NCBI RefSeq assembly: GCF_017352195.1
Contig: NZ_CP071445.1
Location: 1,922,001 to 1,986,000 of the forward strand
Origin: Sedimentibacter sp. zth1
GTDB taxonomy: Bacteria > Bacillota > Clostridia > Tissierellales > Sedimentibacteraceae
Length of the DNA: 64,000 nucleotides
Direction of reading: 5' to 3'
Positions 55,104-63,209 of the stretch are shown here, piece by piece. The stretch's first letter is position 1; every line of letters starts with the position of its first letter. The notes under the pieces are model-generated. The model was not told where the DNA came from. It worked only from the letters and a program-made list of their open reading frames with translations, and did no database searches. Made by a program: the position numbers and the translations under genes.

Positions 55104-56048
55104 TTATTTAATTTCCTCATCTAATTTATATATTGATTCTAACAAATATTGTCTGAATTTTTCTGTGTCAACACCCATTAATACCTTAGGGTATGTTTCA
55201 TCATACTTTATCCACTCCCTGTTATCACCAACAGTCATACCTCTATTGAAGCTTTCTGATAAGTCAACATTTACTGGCATGTACCTATAATTATAAAGTT
55301 CCTCGTGAATTAAGTACATTATTGCACTTGCATCATGTATTGGTGTAAAAGTATGCTCTTTTACATGGTCACCTCGAAAATAAAATTCAAGTATTTGACC
55401 ACACATATTTGATACTTTTTTATCCGATTTCAATAATTCTTGAACATCATTCATATATAATCCTGTACTATGAGTTACATCTAATCCATTCATAACTATT
55501 TTTACACCTGATTTAAATACAATTTGTGCTGCTTCAGGATCTGCCCAAATATTAAATTCACCAGTTGATGTAATATTACCTCCATTTATAGCACCACCCA
55601 TCAATACTATTTCATCAATATTTTCTTTAACTTCTGGGTATACCTTAAATAAAAGTGCTATATTTGTTAAAGGTCCTATAGGAACAAGTGTGATTTTATC
55701 TTTAGAATTTAATATCGTATTTTTTAAAAATTCTACTGCGTTTTCTTTTACTACAGTACTATTAGTTTCTGGTAATGCATAATTACCCATACCTGTTGTT
55801 CCATGTACACCTTCTGCAACATGCTTTTCTCTAATAAGCGGCATATCTACACCTTTTGCAACTTTAATATCTCTATTTAAAAATGAAACTAGTTTTAGTG
55901 CATTATTTGTAACTTTTTCAATACTTTGGTTTCCCGTAACTGTTGTTATACCGAGTATATTCAACTTATCTTCATTTGCAATTGCAAGTGTTATAGCAAC
56001 TGCATCATCTATACCGGGATCACAGTCAATTATTATATTTTTTTTCAT
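55104..56048 (-). CDS. Pyrimidine/purine ribonucleoside hydrolase
   Basis: 314 aa (315 from the adjacent ATG at 56051). DCDPGIDDAVAI is the calcium-binding signature of inosine-uridine nucleoside hydrolases; GPLTNIALL and the His-Asp of THDASAIMYL-like HDASAIM complete it. It splits nucleosides into base and ribose. Two ATGs lie in tandem after GGAGG; the second has better spacing. One base before the ribokinase start. Specificity (RihA/B/C type) not predictable. Confidence 0.92.
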   Translation of the reverse strand: MKKNIIIDCDPGIDDAVAITLAIANEDKLNILGITTVTGNQSIEKVTNNALKLVSFLNRDIKVAKGVDMPLIREKHVAEGVHGTTGMGNYALPETNSTVVKENAVEFLKNTILNSKDKITLVPIGPLTNIALLFKVYPEVKENIDEIVLMGGAINGGNITSTGEFNIWADPEAAQIVFKSGVKIVMNGLDVTHSTGLYMNDVQELLKSDKKVSNMCGQILEFYFRGDHVKEHTFTPIHDASAIMYLIHEELYNYRYMPVNVDLSESFNRGMTVGDNREWIKYDETYPKVLMGVDTEKFRQYLLESIYKLDEEIK

Positions 56049-56086
56049 CATTTTTCCTCCAAGTTACGTAGTATTCTATATTAATA

Positions 56087-56126
56087 TAGCACATAATATA
56101 ACTAATTTATAGTATATTATGTGCTA
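56087..56126 (-). repeat. Large intercistronic stem-loop in the nucleoside operon
   Basis: Fourteen-base perfect arms (TAGCACATAATATA and complement) with a 12-base loop, and no T-run. Lies between the second permease and the nucleoside hydrolase; probably an mRNA processing or stabilising structure. Confidence 0.55.
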
Positions 56127-56147
56127 ATTTACTTTACAATTTATAAT

Positions 56148-57065
56148 TTATTTACCACTTAATCTCTCATGCTTTTTCTTAAGTCTGTAACTGTAAAAGC
56201 CTAATCCGACTATTGTAACAAGATAAGGCAACATTTGAACAAGTTCAGATGGTAATGTTGACAACTGCATTGCATTAGCAAGTGCCTGAGCTGTACCGAA
56301 TATAATAGAAACTAATAATCCACCTATCGGTGTGTTCCCACCCATTGAGCTAGCTGCAAGTGCAATATATCCTCTTCCTGCTGTCATATTTGTAGTAAAT
56401 TTAGTCATGTATCCGCCTGAAAGGAAAAATCCTCCCGCAGCTGCTAAAACTCCACTTATTATCAAAGCAATAAATTGAACTTTTTGAGAACTAATACCAA
56501 CTGATTCAGCAGCATCTTTATTTTCTCCAACCGCTCTAATTTTTAATCCAAGTGGTGTTTTATATATAAGGAAATGTAAAATCACAACACTTATCAAAGA
56601 AAAATATGTTAATATATTATGGTTTGATAATACCTCTCCTAAAAAAGGTATTTTTCCAAGACCTACAATATTTATTCTTGGTGTTTGGAAGCTTATAATA
56701 GATGCAGAGTTACCTCTGTCTCCAGAGAATGCCAACATAAGTAAAACTGTACCTCCTGCCGCTATAAGATTTATAGCTATTGCAGCTATAATCTCGTCTG
56801 TTTTTAACTTTAGTACAAAGAAAGCCAATATATATCCAATTAATCCACCTGCTATTAGTGTTAAAAGCAAACCTAGCCATGCACTACCTGTTAATGAGCT
56901 AAATATAACTCCAAACAATGCACAAAACAGCATAATGCCTTCCAATGCCATATTGATTATACCTGATTTTGCAGCAATTGTTGCTGCTAGTGTTGCAAAC
57001 AAAATTGGAGTTGTTAATCTTAAAATTGAAGAAAAGAATTCTGGAGATAAAATCGCATCCAACAT
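56148..57065 (-). CDS. nupQ: Nucleoside ABC transporter permease, NupQ-like
   Basis: A 305-aa permease of the BMP/sugar-nucleoside ABC family with about eight to nine helices. The sequence GIINMALEGIMLF and IRAVGENKDAAESVGIS are characteristic (the latter is the ATPase-contacting EAA-like loop). With the preceding permease it forms the channel of the nucleoside importer. One base after the preceding gene. Confidence 0.9.
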   Translation of the reverse strand: MLDAILSPEFFSSILRLTTPILFATLAATIAAKSGIINMALEGIMLFCALFGVIFSSLTGSAWLGLLLTLIAGGLIGYILAFFVLKLKTDEIIAAIAINLIAAGGTVLLMLAFSGDRGNSASIISFQTPRINIVGLGKIPFLGEVLSNHNILTYFSLISVVILHFLIYKTPLGLKIRAVGENKDAAESVGISSQKVQFIALIISGVLAAAGGFFLSGGYMTKFTTNMTAGRGYIALAASSMGGNTPIGGLLVSIIFGTAQALANAMQLSTLPSELVQMLPYLVTIVGLGFYSYRLKKKHERLSGK

Positions 57066-57066
57066 A

Positions 57067-58134
57067 TTATTCAGCCTCCTTTATATTCAAATTCTTTTTA
57101 GCTTCTTTTTCTATCATTTTATTTTTATATTTACTTAAAAATTGATTTGCTACTATTAAAACAATTATAATGCCTTGTATTATTAAAACAATTTCAGCAC
57201 TTACGTCTGTCGCTCTAGCCATAATAGATGCACCAGTTCTTAGGTACGCCAAGAAAAAAGCTGATACTGGTACATATAATGGATTTTTTTTAGCTAAAGT
57301 TAAAATAATTATGGCATCCCAACCGTATCCAAGTAATCCTGCCCAAGTAAATCTGTCATAAATGGGATTAAGGATTTCAACACCACCGCCTATACCACAA
57401 ATAAATCCACCTACTAACTGAGAAATCAAAACAACCTTTACAACATTTATCCCCGAGTATTTTGCAAATTTTTCATTTTCTCCAGTTAACCTTATTTCAT
57501 AACCTATCTTTGTCTTGTACAAGAATAAGTATCCAAGTAACGCAACTAATATTGCTAAAATCAATCCTGTATGAATTCTAGTACCACTAAATATAACACT
57601 TAAGCTTGCACTTTTTGGCAATAAATATGAACCTGCTCCTGTTACTGGATCTCTTATAACCTTTAACAGAATAAAATTACAAAAAAACAAAACCAAATAG
57701 TTAATCATAAGTGATGAAACCAATTCATCTGCATTTGTTTTTACTTTCATCAATGCAGGTATCAATGTAACTACAGAACCTGCTAACCCAGCTAACAATA
57801 TACAAACTATTGGGTGTAATCCTAAAGGTAAAGTAACATAAATTGCTATAACTGATGCCACTAATCCACCTATATGAAAAGAACCTTCACCAGCAAGGTT
57901 TATTTGATTAGCAGTAAACATTATGCTTACTCCAACACCTGTAAATATAAGAGGTATCATTGCTTCTATAACATTGCCAAAATATCTTGATTTTTGAAGT
58001 GGACCAGTTATTAGTTTTAATATAGCTGTGACTGGCTCTTCACTTACCAACAGTATAATCCCAAAAGAAATAGCCAAAGCAATTATAATAGCAACAGCTG
58101 TTCTAAACACATTAAATTTTGTTGTATTACTCAT
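57067..58134 (-). CDS. nupP: Nucleoside ABC transporter permease, NupP-like
   Basis: A 355-aa permease with about nine to ten helices. NQINLAGEGSFHIGG and IRLTGENEKFAKYSGINV (ATPase-contacting loop) match the larger permease of this importer type. Starts within the last eight bases of the ATPase gene and is one base from nupQ, so the three are strictly coupled. Confidence 0.9.
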   Translation of the reverse strand: MSNTTKFNVFRTAVAIIIALAISFGIILLVSEEPVTAILKLITGPLQKSRYFGNVIEAMIPLIFTGVGVSIMFTANQINLAGEGSFHIGGLVASVIAIYVTLPLGLHPIVCILLAGLAGSVVTLIPALMKVKTNADELVSSLMINYLVLFFCNFILLKVIRDPVTGAGSYLLPKSASLSVIFSGTRIHTGLILAILVALLGYLFLYKTKIGYEIRLTGENEKFAKYSGINVVKVVLISQLVGGFICGIGGGVEILNPIYDRFTWAGLLGYGWDAIIILTLAKKNPLYVPVSAFFLAYLRTGASIMARATDVSAEIVLIIQGIIIVLIVANQFLSKYKNKMIEKEAKKNLNIKEAE

Positions 58135-59674
58135 AGATTGCTCCCTCCAAATTATCGTCTTTTTTTAGTCCAAGCATATATTTTCCAAGTTCCTCTTCAG
58201 TAACATTTTTCACATCTGTAAACATACCTGAAAATTTTCCTTTATACATAACCGCTAATCTATCGCTTAATTCAAATACTTCATTTAAATCTGCGGAAAT
58301 AAGAATTATAGCACATCCTTCATCTCTAAACTTTACAATTCTATGTCTAATAAACTCTATAGCTCCTACGTCTATACCACGAGTTGGTTGGTTCGCTATT
58401 ATAATTCTTGGATTTGTAGAAAGTTCTCTTGCAACAACAACTTTCTGTATATTACCTCCAGATAACATTGCTACACTTTGCTTATTTGAACTAGTTTTCA
58501 CTAAGTATTCTTTGATTAAATCATTTGATTTTTCTTCAATTTTTTTTGATTTAAGCATTACTTTACCTGAAAACTCATCTGATTGATATTGATTTGAAAA
58601 CATATTATCCGTTATACTCATATTTTTTGCACATCCAAGTGTCATTCTATCTTCAGGTATATGCGCAAGTTTCAAATCTCTAATCTGTTTTATATTTAAC
58701 TTTTCCACATCATTTCCAAATATTTCTATTTTACCGTTATACAATTTATTCAATCCAGTTAAAACCTCTATCAAGTGTCCCTGTCCATTACCTTCTACAC
58801 CAGCTATACCTAAAATTTCACCACATTTTATATCAAAAGATAAATTATCTACTCTAACCTTACCAGTAGAGCCTTTTATAGTTAGGTTTCTAACTTTCAT
58901 AGCTAATTCACCTAATTTAGGTGGATTCTTGTCAAATTTAAGTACAACATCTCTACCTACCATTAATTTTGACATTTCATCAGTTGAAATATCCTTAACA
59001 GAATATGTTCCCTTGCTTCTGCCATTTCTCATTATAGTAGCCCTATCACATATAGATTTTATTTCATCTAACTTGTGCGATATAAATATCATCGTATGTC
59101 CTAATTCTTTTAATTTTTTTAGCTGAATAAACAATTCATCAGTTTCCTGTGGTGTAAGAACTGCTGTAGGCTCATCAAGTATTAATATTTTTGCTCCTCT
59201 GTATAATGCTTTCAATATTTCCACTCTCTGTTTAAACCCAACAGGTAATTCCTCAATTTTTGCTGTTACATCAATGTCAAAGTTGTATTTTTTTGCTATT
59301 TCTTCGGATAATTTTATTGCTTTATTCATATCCAAAAATATTCCAGCTTTTTTAGGCTCTACACCTAAAACTATATTCTCAGCAACTGTCAATGAAGGTA
59401 CTAACATAAAATGTTGATGTACCATTCCAATTCCTTTACTAATTGCATCCTGTGAAGATTTTATTGTTACTTCTTCTCCATTAAGCAAAATACGACCCTG
59501 AGTAGGTGCTTCAATACCAAATATGACTTTCATAAGCGTACTTTTACCCGCGCCATTTTCTCCTAGCAAAGCATGTATCTCTCCCTCTTCAAGTTCAAAA
59601 TTAACATCTTCATTTGCTACAACACCGTTAGGATAGATTTTCATTATGTTTTTCATTTGTAAAACTTTATTCAA
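58127..59674 (-). CDS. nupO: Nucleoside ABC transporter ATP-binding protein, NupO-like
   Basis: 515 aa with two ATPase domains, as usual for sugar and nucleoside importers. First domain: Walker A GENGAGKST, Walker B ILILDEPTAVLT. Second: GVEGNGQGH (degenerate Walker A), LSGGNIQK signature, IIANQPTRGID (Walker B). The start is TTG at 59674, six bases after AGAGGTGA. The in-frame ATG at 59701 lacks a ribosome site. Length close to B. subtilis NupO (510). Confidence 0.93.
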   Translation of the reverse strand: MNKVLQMKNIMKIYPNGVVANEDVNFELEEGEIHALLGENGAGKSTLMKVIFGIEAPTQGRILLNGEEVTIKSSQDAISKGIGMVHQHFMLVPSLTVAENIVLGVEPKKAGIFLDMNKAIKLSEEIAKKYNFDIDVTAKIEELPVGFKQRVEILKALYRGAKILILDEPTAVLTPQETDELFIQLKKLKELGHTMIFISHKLDEIKSICDRATIMRNGRSKGTYSVKDISTDEMSKLMVGRDVVLKFDKNPPKLGELAMKVRNLTIKGSTGKVRVDNLSFDIKCGEILGIAGVEGNGQGHLIEVLTGLNKLYNGKIEIFGNDVEKLNIKQIRDLKLAHIPEDRMTLGCAKNMSITDNMFSNQYQSDEFSGKVMLKSKKIEEKSNDLIKEYLVKTSSNKQSVAMLSGGNIQKVVVARELSTNPRIIIANQPTRGIDVGAIEFIRHRIVKFRDEGCAIILISADLNEVFELSDRLAVMYKGKFSGMFTDVKNVTEEELGKYMLGLKKDDNLEGAIYE

Positions 59675-59752
59675 ACGAGTCACCTCTTTCTTAATTAACA
59701 ACCAACAGTACCCAATATATTGTTTAATTGGATGTTCTTAGATATTAATTAA

Positions 59753-59782
59753 AGTTAAGCGAGATTTTACTCTCACTTAACT
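59753..59782 (-). repeat. Stem-loop after the BMP lipoprotein gene
   Basis: Twelve-base arms (AGTTAAGTGAGA/TCTCGCTTAACT, one T-G pair) with a 6-base loop, 9 bases after the stop, followed by TTTAATTAATA. A weak terminator or stabilising hairpin that would raise the binding protein above the other operon products. Confidence 0.6.
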
Positions 59783-59791
59783 ATTAATTTT

Positions 59792-60943
59792 TTATTGTAA
59801 TTGATCAATTATATCTTTTATTTCTTCATCTGTTTTACCAGCTGCAGTTTCAACTACTATTTTACCTGAAATTATATCTTTTTCTAATTGTTCAACGTAA
59901 TCTCTAATATTTTGTGGAACTACTGTCTCATAGTGTTCACCTTTAACCAATTCAACACCCTGATCAGATAATCCTAAAGTTTCAGCTACACCAAACTCAA
60001 GCTTTTCTTCCATATCTAACTTAATTGCTCTTTCAAGTGAATTACCTACATTTTTCAGAGCTGATGAAGGAATGTTAGCTGCCATATCTGGTAATAAAGC
60101 TGCTTGGTCCGAATCAACACCAAATGCATATTTATCAGCTTCTACTGCTGCTTCTATTTGTCCTAAGCCAGCTGAACCTGCAACGTTATAACCAACATCA
60201 ACACCACCACTTTGGTACTGAGTTAATGCTAAGTCTTTTCCAGCAGCTGAATCAAAGAAGTTTCCAACATAAGCTGTTTGAACTTGTACTTCTGGATCTG
60301 CATATTTAGCACCTTGTATATATCCTATAAGGAAATCTTTTATAACTGCATTTTCCATTCCACCTAAGAATCCAATAACTTTATCGTTAGCATTTACTTT
60401 ATCTAATGTAGCATCACTAGTCATTAAAGCTGCTGCAGCTCCAACTAAAAATGATACTTCATTTTGTTTGTAAAGTACATTATAAATATTTTTTGGAACT
60501 TCTTCTCCATCTTCAAATTTAGCTTTGAATGCATCAAAATCAAATGTTTCATCGAAGAATATAAATTTTTGTTCTGGATATTTTTTAGCAGCTTTAGCTA
60601 AAATTTCAGCCATTTGCCATGTTCCTACGATTATTACATCATATTTTCCATCTTCACAATAATCTTCCATTGTTGGTTGCCATTTTGATTCATCTTGAGA
60701 TGTTGCACCCATTTGTTCAACTTTAAAACTGAACTTATCTTTGCCTAATTCGTCTTGTAATCTAGTTAATCCTTCGTTAGCTGAATCAAAGAACGATTTA
60801 TCACCTAAGTTTCCGTTTAATAATAACGCTGCCTTGTAGTTGTCTGCTGCGTCTTTGTTATCTTTTGCATTGTCTCCAGCACCACATGCTGATAAAGAAA
60901 ACACCATTGCCATTATCAATAATACCGATAATAATTTTTTCAT
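59792..60943 (-). CDS. nupN: BMP-family nucleoside-binding lipoprotein, NupN-like
   Basis: A 383-aa substrate-binding lipoprotein. The signal peptide ends at the lipobox LSAC (Cys20). The mature part is a two-domain BMP (PnrA) fold, with GNLGDKSFFDSANEGL (usual nucleoside-contacting start) and AVIKDFLIGYIQGAKY. It gives the importer specificity for purine or pyrimidine nucleosides. Preceded by AGGAGG. Followed by a hairpin that fits higher expression. Confidence 0.93.
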   Translation of the reverse strand: MKKLLSVLLIMAMVFSLSACGAGDNAKDNKDAADNYKAALLLNGNLGDKSFFDSANEGLTRLQDELGKDKFSFKVEQMGATSQDESKWQPTMEDYCEDGKYDVIIVGTWQMAEILAKAAKKYPEQKFIFFDETFDFDAFKAKFEDGEEVPKNIYNVLYKQNEVSFLVGAAAALMTSDATLDKVNANDKVIGFLGGMENAVIKDFLIGYIQGAKYADPEVQVQTAYVGNFFDSAAGKDLALTQYQSGGVDVGYNVAGSAGLGQIEAAVEADKYAFGVDSDQAALLPDMAANIPSSALKNVGNSLERAIKLDMEEKLEFGVAETLGLSDQGVELVKGEHYETVVPQNIRDYVEQLEKDIISGKIVVETAAGKTDEEIKDIIDQLQ

Positions 60944-60956
60944 TTTTTAAAGCCTC

Positions 60957-62351
60957 CTAATTAAATGTTTTCGAATTGTTTATTGTATATAAAGTATCAT
61001 CAACTAATTCATCAAGTGTTATTCTCTCATAACCTCTCATATATGTTTCAAGAGTATAAAAAGCTTCATGAATTAATTTTTTTGGAATGATACACATTCC
61101 CTTTTGTATTCCTATAATTGGCATTATCATACCGGCATTACAATCAACATCTATGCCACACATTGTCACTATTTGCAATGTCTTTTCATAATCATTATCC
61201 CCATACATAAGTGCTATTATTTCGCAACATATATTAGGATAAGAATGTATCCAATTATATTTTTTATATTTTTCCTCACAAACACTAAGTGCATCATGCC
61301 AATCATCAAATTTTAAGCATTGCTTGTAAGCAAAATCAACAACACTAAAATATTCACTATCTACTGGTATTAAACCAATTGTAGTCTTTAATATTTCTTT
61401 AACGTCATCGCAAACATAAGCTAAAGAAACCATAATAGCATTAAATACTTCACCTAGTATTCCGTTATTTGCATGTGAAACCCTTCCATCTTTCCAAGCT
61501 AGTTCTGCTGCTAGTTCTGGATTACCAGGAGCAACCATTCCACATATCGCACCTCTCATTTGAGCACCAATCCACTCATTAAAAGGATTGTTATGAGTTC
61601 CACTTTGTGGCGGCATAATACCAGCACGAATATTTCTTATTGCAACTTCTTCTGCACTCCATCCACTAGGTATTAAACCTACCCATGCTAGTGCTATATC
61701 TTTTGATGTAATATTATATCCTTTTTCTTTAAACGCATCTAAAAAAGCGAGTTCAAATGTTATATCATCATTAAAAGTATTAGGTTCTCTTAGGTATTCT
61801 TTAACCTCTCCAAATGCTGCATAAAGATTTTTTGATGTATAACCTTCGACCATTGTCCCCATAGCAGCTCCAATAATTTGTGACAACCATGCAGCCTTTG
61901 TTTTATCTCTAAATGTTTCTGTAGTTGTGTCCACATTTACAGCTTTAGAAAAACTAACACTTTTTTTATATTGCTCAAAATCATCATATATTTTGTATTC
62001 CCAGTAGTCTGAGTTTTCATCTCTTTTTGCATTTAAAAAATTATTTCTCATTTCTGCCGAAATTTTATGAAGTTTTATAAAATCATTGGCTTGATGAGCT
62101 TTTAGACCTTCATCTAAAAGTTCGTAAGAATTTGTTAAGTCATATCCCCTATTTTCTAATGCTTGTATTGAAGCTACCATGATTTTTTCTGGAGCTCCTG
62201 AACCAGGTACGTTGCTTCCCCAGTCCAATGAAATATTATCATCATAAAACTTAGATACTTTTTTTATCGCTTTCCATGTTTGATCTTCTTCGTCAAGTAT
62301 TCTAGGTTGTGCATTTGAAAATATATTGTAAGCAATCTCCCAAGCCTTCAT
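60957..62351 (-). CDS. ADP-ribosylglycohydrolase-family protein
   Basis: 464 aa. The C-terminal 300 or so residues have the ARH/DraG fold signatures: FNDDITFELAFLDAF corresponds to the metal-binding DDT motif, and GIDVDCNAGM to the second D-x-D motif. The N-terminal 140 residues form an extra helical region. The classical role is removal of ADP-ribose from proteins, but the setting (after deoD and before the nucleoside-binding protein) suggests a role on nucleosides or ribosides. Start ATG at 62351 one base after deoD; the ribosome site is weak, suggesting coupling. Confidence 0.85.
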   Translation of the reverse strand: MKAWEIAYNIFSNAQPRILDEEDQTWKAIKKVSKFYDDNISLDWGSNVPGSGAPEKIMVASIQALENRGYDLTNSYELLDEGLKAHQANDFIKLHKISAEMRNNFLNAKRDENSDYWEYKIYDDFEQYKKSVSFSKAVNVDTTTETFRDKTKAAWLSQIIGAAMGTMVEGYTSKNLYAAFGEVKEYLREPNTFNDDITFELAFLDAFKEKGYNITSKDIALAWVGLIPSGWSAEEVAIRNIRAGIMPPQSGTHNNPFNEWIGAQMRGAICGMVAPGNPELAAELAWKDGRVSHANNGILGEVFNAIMVSLAYVCDDVKEILKTTIGLIPVDSEYFSVVDFAYKQCLKFDDWHDALSVCEEKYKKYNWIHSYPNICCEIIALMYGDNDYEKTLQIVTMCGIDVDCNAGMIMPIIGIQKGMCIIPKKLIHEAFYTLETYMRGYERITLDELVDDTLYTINNSKTFN

Positions 62352-62352
62352 A

Positions 62353-63054
62353 TTATGCCAACCCCAATGCTACTTTCATCATATTTGTAAATCCTTTTTC
62401 TCTCTCTTCTGGAGTCGTTTCAGTTTGATTTACAATTGAATCTGAAACTGTTAATATAGTTAATGCATTTACGCCAGCTCTTGCTGCATTGCAGTATAAA
62501 GCATAACTCTCCATTTCAGCTGCTAAAACTCCCATTTTAGCCCACTTTTTCCACGAGTCTGGTTGATCTCCATAGAATACATCTGAAGTTAATATATTAC
62601 CTACAACTGTATTAATATTATTCTCATCAGCAATATTTTTTGCTTTTGAAAGCAATTCATAAGAAGCTGTCGCTGAATAAGTTCCAGGCAAATCGTATTG
62701 TTGAGCAAAATTGCTATCTGTACTTGCTCCAATTCCTAATACAATGTCATAAAGATTTAAGTTTGGAGCAAAGGCTCCACATGAACCTATTCTAATTAAA
62801 TTTTTCACTCCATAAAAATGTATTAATTCGTATGAATAGATTCCTATAGAAGGGCAACCCATTCCAGTTCCCATTACAGACACTCTTTTACCATTATATG
62901 TACCTGTATATCCATACATATTTCTTACATTATTAAATTGTGTTACATCTTCTAAAAAATTTTCAGCTATAAACTTAGCTCTTAGAGGATCACCAGGTAA
63001 TAATACAGTTTCAGCAATGTCACCATTTTTTGCACTATTGTGAGCAGTTGTCAT
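62353..63054 (-). CDS. deoD: Purine nucleoside phosphorylase, DeoD type
   Basis: A 233-aa trimer-of-dimers (hexameric type) phosphorylase that cleaves purine nucleosides with phosphate to base and ribose 1-phosphate. LLPGDPLRAKFIAENF, GMGCPSIGIYSYELI, IRIGSCGA and TVSDSI (catalytic Asp) are diagnostic. First gene of the nucleoside operon, with AAGGAG seven bases before ATG and a consensus promoter upstream. Confidence 0.95.
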   Translation of the reverse strand: MTTAHNSAKNGDIAETVLLPGDPLRAKFIAENFLEDVTQFNNVRNMYGYTGTYNGKRVSVMGTGMGCPSIGIYSYELIHFYGVKNLIRIGSCGAFAPNLNLYDIVLGIGASTDSNFAQQYDLPGTYSATASYELLSKAKNIADENNINTVVGNILTSDVFYGDQPDSWKKWAKMGVLAAEMESYALYCNAARAGVNALTILTVSDSIVNQTETTPEEREKGFTNMMKVALGLA

Positions 63055-63087
63055 TTGTTTTCTCCTTATATACGTGATTTTTTTATC

Positions 63088-63136
63088 TATTTGTTTATCA
63101 AATATAAATTATATTTGTATTATTACATTTTGTCAA
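63088..63136 (-). promoter_or_regulatory. Consensus promoter and inverted repeat upstream of deoD
   Basis: TTGACA (63131-63136), 17 bases, TATAAT (63108-63113) on the minus strand, predicting a start near 63101. An inverted repeat TATTTG-TTTAT-CAAATA (63088-63104) overlaps the start point. A perfect promoter with an operator on +1 suggests a strong but repressible operon; the repressor is unknown. Confidence 0.75.
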
Positions 63137-63209
63137 TATAAAATACATAGTATAATTAAAATTTTTATTAATTTTTCAATACATTTATTATGTAAATAAT
63201 ACACTTTTA

